Shown: positions 32,904-38,280 of the stretch, one piece after another
Layout of the letters: each line of letters opens with the position of its first letter
Position numbering within the stretch: the stretch's first letter is position 1
From: Gemmatimonadota bacterium
Lineage (GTDB): Bacteria; JBHIER01; G020348925
NCBI GenBank assembly: GCA_020348925.1
Contig: CP070758.1
Location: forward strand, 2,145,408 to 2,183,687
DNA length: 38,280 nt
Reading direction: 5' to 3'
The notes under the pieces: generated by a model
The model's input: the letters and a program-made list of their open reading frames with translations, nothing else
What the model was told of the DNA's origin: nothing
Database searches by the model: none
Translations under genes and position numbers: made by a program

Positions 32904-35276
32904 TTATTTAAACTCTCTCTTTCTCCAGTCCCTTCTCAATTTCGTCTCAAGAAAATCCTTTATCATCAGGCATTGTACGTTTTCAGGCACCTCGGTCTCG
33001 GCCAGCATACTCGCTCCTTCGGGCTCAAGTACCATTTCAGGGAAAGACAAGGTCAATATACCATCAGGCTCCAAAATGTACTCCGTGTCATAAAACACAA
33101 CAGGAAGCGCTTCCGTCAGATCGGAGGCAGCCACAAGCGCTTTTCCATCATCGAAGTCATACCTCATCTGTATACGACCCAACTTTGTCAGGATGACAAA
33201 CTGAAGTGTCCGGTAATACTTTAAAACAGCCGATGGTTGAAGTCGGAGACCATACCTGTCAAAGAACGGAGAGACACCGAGGAAATCCTGATAGAAATTT
33301 CGCACATATTCCGCCAGACTCCAGGCCTGGGTAAAGGTGCCGGTCACTTCCGGCTCAGTGTGATCGGGCTTCGGGGCCGCATCAACCAGCTCAGCAATTG
33401 TCCCCACAGCCCCTCTATTCAGTATCTGTTCGGTGAGTGCGTCGAAGAGAACATGGGGTACGAACGTCCGCCCACGACGACAGAATGCGGTGACAACCGG
33501 CCCGCTGTTCCACGTCCAGATGATGCCGTTGTGATAGGACGCATCGTAGTGGTAGTTGGGATGGTGGTGATAGGGATGATAATTGACCTCTTCCTTCCAC
33601 AACGATCCAACGCCGAAAGGATAGACCAGTCGCTCAGCGAACAGATCAAGATCGACACGACCGAGACCGCCGTTCAGACCGGCATACAGGCTCCCTTTCG
33701 GAAACGGGTCTGTAAAGGGAACCGTCAGGCAGAACACCTGATTGGGCCGGTACTGTAAATCCGGCGTTCCGTCCGGATCGAGGTGGTCGTAAATTCCCGA
33801 ACGGTCGGTTGTAATAAAATGGGTTGAAAAGTTCTGGCGAATCCTCTCTGCGACATTGAGCCATCTCTCCATCACATCTGTTCTCTCCGCTGCAAGTTCC
33901 CCCAGCTTCACCCCGGCAATCAGCTGCGTATACCACAGGGCCTGGATGTCGCAGGCCCGATCCCCGCGTGAGGACCAGGGGACGGTTCCTTCGATCTTGG
34001 CATCCATCCACGTATCAGCACCATCGTGCACCAGAAATCCGTTCTCATCAAGCCGATACCGGATCGTCCCTTCAATGGACCGTTTGACCACCGGAAAGAT
34101 CTGTGAGGCGAAGGCCGTATCTCCTGAGTAGAGAACATACTCGTACGCCCCCCTCACAAACCACGGCGTTCCATCGGCCGTGTTGTAAATCACCTCGTCG
34201 GGACGAACCCGATTCGGAATCCGTCCGTCCAGGAAATCGGTATCATCGGTCATTTGGTAGGTGCCGAAATCCAGGAGAATCTCTCGTGCCCGTTCAAACT
34301 GACCTGTAACGAGCAAGGCGCCCGGTAGCGAGATAAAGGTATCACGACCCCAGTAATCGTTGAACCAGGGCAACCCGGCGAAGATGCCTCTTTTATCCTG
34401 ATTCATGACCAGGGCGTCCAGGGAAATCTTGGCCCAGGAGAGGGCCGTGTTGAGATCCTCATTATTTGTATGAATGTAAGTCTCACGCAGAAGGTTTTCG
34501 AGGCGCGCGCTCTTTGTATCGACGCCGATATTCGGCGATTGAAGAGTTTCTTGTATCAAACGGGCAACCGTATTCTTATCATGATCGGCCGCGAAAATAA
34601 TATGAGCTTTCCCGTGAGATTGCACACTGAGACTTCCCAGGGTCTGAAGGTTATGAGGGACATACTCCGGCACACCAGGTTCGAATACACCCGACGCACC
34701 TGTGGATATGCCCAGCCATCGCGGCCTGCCGGGCTCATCCGGCAGAGTGAGCCAATCATCTTGTGTGACAAAGAGGACACCCTGTTCATCATCCCACTCG
34801 GCATTGCATTGGGCTTCACCCCTCGGAAAAACCGGCGTCAGTTTGAGCCCGCTGCCCCCTTCTACCTCGACGAGCAAAACCGTCCTATCATCAAGCAATG
34901 TCACCCTCTCTGTAATCTCACCATAATCCCTCACCAACTGGTGGAAACAGACCGATGCATTGGCTTCGGATCGAGGGAGGAGACGATCATCAACGGATAG
35001 ATAGTAATCATCAAGGAGTTTCACCCTGTAATCGGTCAGACCTTGAAAAAAGTGATCGTTATAACCGTTCGTATTGCCGTAATAAAAAGCGGCTTGTTTG
35101 TTGGTGTACGAGAACTCCCGGTTGTTGCCAGGGTGAACCTCTATCTTCATGGACTCCGTCAATTGACGGCCCTCAGGGATTTCAAAAAGCACGGCTTTGG
35201 TCGCTCCTCTCCATGAAGTAAGAATTAGGATACAAAAACTCAAACGTAGTATTGAGGTAGAAAATCCTGCTCTCAC
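32904..35276 (-). CDS. Exported GH133-type glycogen debranching enzyme (amylo-alpha-1,6-glucosidase)
   Basis: The 790-residue protein matches the archaeal/bacterial-type glycogen debranching family. Key signs are AGLPWFNDYWGRDTFI at 300-315, GRIPNRV and NTADGTPWFV shortly after, and the C-terminal GTFTQAWSLAEYVRNF segment. An N-terminal beta domain (about 30-255) precedes the (alpha/alpha)6 barrel. It hydrolyses alpha-1,6 branch points. Residues 9-28 form a signal-like hydrophobic segment ending ATKA, which suggests export; most relatives are cytosolic. A GTG start at 35276 is preferred because GGGAG lies 7 bases upstream; an in-frame TTG at 35309 has no such site. It is the first gene of the 30-kb minus-strand array. 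Confidence 0.88.
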   Translation of the reverse strand: MRAGFSTSILRLSFCILILTSWRGATKAVLFEIPEGRQLTESMKIEVHPGNNREFSYTNKQAAFYYGNTNGYNDHFFQGLTDYRVKLLDDYYLSVDDRLLPRSEANASVCFHQLVRDYGEITERVTLLDDRTVLLVEVEGGSGLKLTPVFPRGEAQCNAEWDDEQGVLFVTQDDWLTLPDEPGRPRWLGISTGASGVFEPGVPEYVPHNLQTLGSLSVQSHGKAHIIFAADHDKNTVARLIQETLQSPNIGVDTKSARLENLLRETYIHTNNEDLNTALSWAKISLDALVMNQDKRGIFAGLPWFNDYWGRDTFISLPGALLVTGQFERAREILLDFGTYQMTDDTDFLDGRIPNRVRPDEVIYNTADGTPWFVRGAYEYVLYSGDTAFASQIFPVVKRSIEGTIRYRLDENGFLVHDGADTWMDAKIEGTVPWSSRGDRACDIQALWYTQLIAGVKLGELAAERTDVMERWLNVAERIRQNFSTHFITTDRSGIYDHLDPDGTPDLQYRPNQVFCLTVPFTDPFPKGSLYAGLNGGLGRVDLDLFAERLVYPFGVGSLWKEEVNYHPYHHHPNYHYDASYHNGIIWTWNSGPVVTAFCRRGRTFVPHVLFDALTEQILNRGAVGTIAELVDAAPKPDHTEPEVTGTFTQAWSLAEYVRNFYQDFLGVSPFFDRYGLRLQPSAVLKYYRTLQFVILTKLGRIQMRYDFDDGKALVAASDLTEALPVVFYDTEYILEPDGILTLSFPEMVLEPEGASMLAETEVPENVQCLMIKDFLETKLRRDWRKREFK

Positions 35277-35320
35277 ATTAATGCTCCCACCCTGCCAGCC
35301 TCTCGCCAAGGCTTCTGCAT

Positions 35321-35447
35321 GTCATTCCGGCTTCAGTGATGTCATTCCGGTCGGAGTACCGGAATCTCCTCAATATAAAGGAACGTCTCATCTCTCTCCA
35401 CTGCTGTCATTGTCGGTCGGAGATTCCTGGACAAGCCAGGAATGACA
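35321..35447. repeat. Cluster of GTCATTCC/GGAATCTCC palindromic repeats
   Basis: GTCATTCCGG occurs at 35321-35330 and again at 35341-35350, the second followed by a matching CCGGAATCTCC arm. A third copy lies in reverse orientation at 35419-35447 (GGAGATTCCTGG, short loop, CCAGGAATGACA). These are short REP-like elements that often mark intergenic junctions. They give the region strong potential for stem-loops in RNA. Confidence 0.65.
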
Positions 35448-35489
35448 GGCACAATTAAAAATGACTCAACGTAGTGATTAAAACCCCTT

Positions 35490-35530
35490 GCAAAGAAGGG
35501 AGGAGGTCCTTTCAAACCTCCTCCCTCCTT
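35490..35530 (-). terminator. Likely terminator of the dockerin/sorting-tail gene
   Basis: A perfect 11-bp stem (AGGGAGGAGGT at 35497-35507 with ACCTCCTCCCT at 35516-35526) encloses an 8-base loop, and TTCTTTG follows on the minus strand. It lies about 80 bases past the stop at 35608 and separates that gene from the array downstream. The T-tract is interrupted, so strength is uncertain. Confidence 0.65.
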
Positions 35531-35607
35531 CCGTTCGACTCAGGGCCGAGTCTCGAAATGAGGCACGTATGTCAACCGAGACATAGCTTGCCCCGTTCGA
35601 TACCGTT

Positions 35608-37947
35608 CTACTTCATCAGCACCATCTTTCTGGTCATAACAGAGTTGTCAGTTTGGAGCCGATAGAAGTAGATGCCACTGGCCATGTCACTTCCATCAAA
35701 GGTCACACTGTGAAAACCGGCTTCCATCTGGCTGTCAACCAGAACCTTCACCTCCTGACCCAGGACGTTGAAGACGCTCAACTTCACTTTGCCTGAGAGA
35801 GGCAAGGCGTACGCAATCGACGTCTCCGGGTTGAAGGGATTGGGATAGTTCTGGGCCAGGCTGTACTCCCCCGGCATCCCTATTTCGGCCTTGACGAGCG
35901 CCATGAACCTGGAGAAATCCTCCGGAGCCATATAGTCAGCCAGGGATTGCAGGAATTTCATAGCTTCCGCAGACACCTCAAGCTTCGCCGCGGCAGGCGG
36001 GCACGTGCCAATACCCAGGACAACGTTGACGATGCCCAGAGCATCCAACACATCCCAGGCCCCGTCTTCGTTGCAGTCCGCAGTCCATATACCGGGAAGA
36101 GTCGTCGGGTCAGGCTCCGTGGCCAGGATAATATTCACGACATGAAGCACATCCAGGATGTCGACAGCGTGATCGAGATTGGCATCGCCCTTCAGCCAGG
36201 GCCGCTTCGCGTTGAAATCCCAGGTCCAGTACTGGGGCGGAGCGATATCTCCAAACTGGGCGTCAACTTGAGATTCCGCCTGACTGTCGTTGATATTCTC
36301 GATGTGGTTGTTCCCGTAACCACCCTCGTTATCACCACCGTTGACGCCGAACTTGAACTCCTGACCGACCACGTCGGAACTGTCCACAAAATATGACTCG
36401 ATACGGGTGTAGATACTGTCGCCGGCTGTCTCGTCCCCGTTGGTCCCGTCATCCACCATCCGCTTGTAGTCCAGGGTCATGAGATGGGCGCCCCAATCGG
36501 AGAACCCCTCGCCGTTGGACCATCCAAACTCCGTCGCCGGCCCGTTCATGGCCACACCATAGGCAATAACATCATCCGGATTGCTGATATCCAGCGATCC
36601 CTGGATGTCGTAGAGGGTACTGCCCACGGCCACCTGGTAGATGGCCGGCCTGACGTCGCAGGTGAAGGTCACCCTCACATCCATGGCAATCACCGACGTG
36701 TTACGGAACAGGGGCATGCGGTGAACGTCATCCTCGCTGTCCACGATATCCTGAATGACGATGTTATTCCCCTCGACAGGATCATACACCCGCCGCTCCG
36801 CCTCACCGGCTGTCAAGCCAGTATAGTAGAAGTTGTAGTATATCTCGCGGTAGTCGATATCATTCACGTTCTTGTAGTACTGGTAGTCCAGGAACTCGCC
36901 GATCGTCGTCATGATGGTGTCCGTGGCCGCGTAGATGTTGGTGAAGCCCTGACGCGTCATCGTCGCCGCATAAACCTCAGACGCCGTCCCGTAGTACCCA
37001 CAGTTGACCACCAGAGGCTGGCCGTGGGCAAAACCATTGTTGGCAATGGCGTTGGACATGTCCGCCTCAAACCGGACGATAACCTCGTCCTCATGGATGG
37101 CGGTCACCGGACGGAGATTGTCGAACCAGAACCAGTGCAGGGTCGTGTCGGCACCGGTCAAGTCAATACGAAGCTGCTGCTGACTGGGATTGTAGACCAT
37201 GTCGCCCCAGTCCTCCTCACAGGGGGCCCCAGCATTGTGCACCACCACCTTGAATTCGATCCCTGCACCAGCGTACGTATCAGGCACATGGATCGCGCCG
37301 CTGTAAAGGAATCGACCCGAATACTGCTGGCTGCCGCCGTTGACATGATCCGGCTCCGGACTGAGCCAGTGGGTGCAGCCCCAGCTGAGCTCGCCGGTCT
37401 GGCCCCAGTCGACGTAGTTGGAGCCCCGGATACCCACCTGATGAGTCGGCGAGAGATCCTCCCAACCCTGCATGTTCACCCGAACCCAGACCGCAAAGGT
37501 GCCTTCCACATCCTCCCAGGGCGTCGCCTCCGGATCACCAGAAAAAGTACCGTACACGAACTGCAGGGGAAGAACCGTGGCATCATCGGGAACGGTCAGT
37601 GTCCTGTTCGGATCGCCTTCCCAGCCCTGGTGTTCCCACTCCGCTCCCCCATAGACAGTGTCGTGGGAGGCGTTGGTGAAAAATTTGTACTGGATATTAC
37701 TTCCTGCGGCGAAGTCCCACGAACCTTCCCAGTAATCCCCGCCGACATTGTGCAGAAAAACCTCGGACGTCCCGTCCCACTCCAAGCCCCCGGCCACACC
37801 ATCATCACCACGCATCTGAACGACGGAGTTCGGTCCCATGGTATCAGGCACCGTGGCCGTATTCCCCACAAACGTAATCTGAACCGCACTGGCGGCCGTA
37901 AAAGCGGCCAACACGGTGAAAACTGCAAACAAAGAAACCTTTCTCAT
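35608..37947 (-). CDS. Secreted carbohydrate-binding-like protein with internal dockerin and T9SS-type sorting tail
   Basis: The 779-residue protein has a signal peptide (hydrophobic residues 4-20, cleavage near ASA). Residues 22-580 form several beta-rich, Trp/Tyr-rich segments with no catalytic motif; the first (22-130, GDYWEGSWDF, QYKFFTN, DPNRTLTVPDD) resembles starch-binding modules. Residues 586-649 are a dockerin-like pair (DANLDHAVDILD and ADCNEDGAWDVLD). After a 44-residue linker, residues 694-779 are a FlgD-like/T9SS type A sorting domain (NYPNPFNPET, LGQEVKVL, SGIYFYRL, KMVLMK). A surface glucan-binding role is inferred from the neighbouring operon. The start at 37947 is chosen for its signal peptide and GAGGGG site; a GTG at 38040 would add 31 uncharacteristic residues. 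Confidence 0.88.
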   Translation of the reverse strand: MRKVSLFAVFTVLAAFTAASAVQITFVGNTATVPDTMGPNSVVQMRGDDGVAGGLEWDGTSEVFLHNVGGDYWEGSWDFAAGSNIQYKFFTNASHDTVYGGAEWEHQGWEGDPNRTLTVPDDATVLPLQFVYGTFSGDPEATPWEDVEGTFAVWVRVNMQGWEDLSPTHQVGIRGSNYVDWGQTGELSWGCTHWLSPEPDHVNGGSQQYSGRFLYSGAIHVPDTYAGAGIEFKVVVHNAGAPCEEDWGDMVYNPSQQQLRIDLTGADTTLHWFWFDNLRPVTAIHEDEVIVRFEADMSNAIANNGFAHGQPLVVNCGYYGTASEVYAATMTRQGFTNIYAATDTIMTTIGEFLDYQYYKNVNDIDYREIYYNFYYTGLTAGEAERRVYDPVEGNNIVIQDIVDSEDDVHRMPLFRNTSVIAMDVRVTFTCDVRPAIYQVAVGSTLYDIQGSLDISNPDDVIAYGVAMNGPATEFGWSNGEGFSDWGAHLMTLDYKRMVDDGTNGDETAGDSIYTRIESYFVDSSDVVGQEFKFGVNGGDNEGGYGNNHIENINDSQAESQVDAQFGDIAPPQYWTWDFNAKRPWLKGDANLDHAVDILDVLHVVNIILATEPDPTTLPGIWTADCNEDGAWDVLDALGIVNVVLGIGTCPPAAAKLEVSAEAMKFLQSLADYMAPEDFSRFMALVKAEIGMPGEYSLAQNYPNPFNPETSIAYALPLSGKVKLSVFNVLGQEVKVLVDSQMEAGFHSVTFDGSDMASGIYFYRLQTDNSVMTRKMVLMK

Positions 37948-38019
37948 CGCTTTGTCCCCCTCAACATCTGAAGATTGAAAAAATAATTGGATGAACAAAG
38001 AAACCTCACCGTTTTGATC

Positions 38020-38085
38020 TGTGACCTCACCTCCTTTCACATATAATGTAAACCCTGAGTCTCTATCGCGGCATCACCTCCTTAG
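38020..38085 (-). promoter_or_regulatory. Leader with two strong ribosome-site-like sequences lacking genes
   Basis: The minus-strand leader has AAGGAGGTGA twice (around 38083-38074 and 38036-38027). The first is followed after 2 bases by an ATG and a four-codon frame (38063-38074, Met-Pro-Arg-stop). The second has no suitable start nearby and lies about 80 bases before the real ATG at 37947. They may be leader or standby sites, or parts of an RNA structure. Confidence 0.3.
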
Positions 38086-38101
38086 CACGTGTTCCTTTCG
38101 C

Positions 38102-38280
38102 TTACTTAAAGAACACCAATTTTTTAAGATCCTTAAAATTTACAGTCTCCAGCTGACACCAATAGACTCCCGACGGCAGGTGGGATGGTGCTTCCCATTC
38201 GAACAGGTACTGGCCGGAGGCCAACTCTCCTTCGAAGAGCGTCTCGATCTCCTGACCCAGGAGATTGTAGATTTTCAAAG
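38102..38280 (-). CDS. 3' end of a gene with a FlgD-like/T9SS-type sorting tail (5' part outside window)
   Basis: A minus-strand frame enters from the right edge and encodes the last 58 residues of a protein before a TAA at 38102-38104. It reads IYNLLGQEIETLFEGEL, then LASGQYLFEW, LPSGVYWCQLE and ends KKLVFFK. This matches the C-terminal half of the sorting domain seen in the next gene. The protein is therefore probably secreted; the rest of it is not in the window. It lies 154 bases upstream of the dockerin/sorting-tail gene and on the same strand. Confidence 0.8.
   Translation of the reverse strand, partial: LKIYNLLGQEIETLFEGELASGQYLFEWEAPSHLPSGVYWCQLETVNFKDLKKLVFFK

Larger units (their letters stand above)
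35277..35607. other. Intergenic region with repeats and a terminator
   Basis: These 331 bases separate the array from the dockerin/sorting-tail gene. They hold three copies of a GTCATTCC-type repeat (35321-35447) and a strong hairpin (35497-35526). The promoter of the 30-kb array should be here, but I could not find a convincing -35/-10 pair on the minus strand. No coding frame looks real. Confidence 0.55.

Noticed and set aside
5705-37947. Cohesin or scaffoldin domain
   Set aside because: I looked through all the secreted proteins for a cohesin-like repeat and saw none. The beta domains present resemble CBM or Ig-like folds.
36484-37971. A 495-codon plus-strand open frame
   Set aside because: It is antisense to the dockerin/sorting-tail gene and has no start context or domain.
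1-38280. Transposon, phage, CRISPR, tRNA or rRNA genes
   Set aside because: No such protein motifs, direct-repeat arrays or cloverleaf/rRNA-like segments were recognised in the window.

Overview
The window looks like chromosome from an uncultured or little-studied bacterium of the Fibrobacterota-Chlorobiota-Bacteroidota (FCB) assemblage, in the style of KSB1, Zixibacteria, Marinimicrobia or Calditrichota; I cannot fix the phylum. The clues are C-terminal 'NYPNPFNP' FlgD-like/T9SS-type sorting tails, abundant C-terminal dockerin-like EF-hand pairs, Tat and lipoprotein exports, and clear AGGAGG-type ribosome sites. No rRNA, tRNA, CRISPR array, transposase or phage gene was seen. Layout: (1) 1-2388 holds the tail of an unknown gene at the left edge, then two separately terminated minus-strand genes, a DUF4412-like exported protein and a short ribosome-hibernation (HPF/RaiA-like) protein. 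(2) 2389-5629 is a compact plus-strand trio: exported TPR protein, Tat-exported DUF362 protein, DUF6599-like exported protein. (3) 5705-35276 is one almost uninterrupted minus-strand array of 15 genes for alpha-glucan (starch, glycogen, maltodextrin) capture, breakdown, uptake and re-storage. Most gaps are short or overlapping. (4) 35608-37947 is a separate minus-strand secreted protein with carbohydrate-binding-like modules, an internal dockerin and a sorting tail, followed at the right edge by the 3' end of another gene with the same kind of tail. In transcription order the array reads: exported GH133-type debranching enzyme; sodium:solute symporter; ABC solute-binding lipoprotein and two permeases (no ATPase in the window); GH57 amylopullulanase-like lipoprotein; GH13 amylase lipoprotein; a contiguous block of four exported proteins each ending in a dockerin-like domain (1284-residue multimodular GH13, 14-blade Reg_prop double propeller, GH31 alpha-glucosidase, endonuclease/exonuclease/phosphatase-family protein); GH13 lipoprotein; CBM48 plus GH37/GH63-like hydrolase; glycogen synthase; GH57 4-alpha-glucanotransferase. 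My reading is that starch is attacked outside the cell by a dockerin-tagged set and by surface lipoproteins, the oligosaccharides enter by the ABC system and/or the symporter, and the last two cytosolic enzymes rebuild glycogen. The most interesting proposal is that the dockerin block is an amylosome-like assembly, or a dockerin-like surface-attachment class, built around alpha-glucan enzymes. No cohesin is visible here, so the partner would have to lie elsewhere or be of a new kind. Four of the five dockerins share a covarying cysteine pair that the fifth lacks at both positions, suggesting a disulfide-stapled variant.
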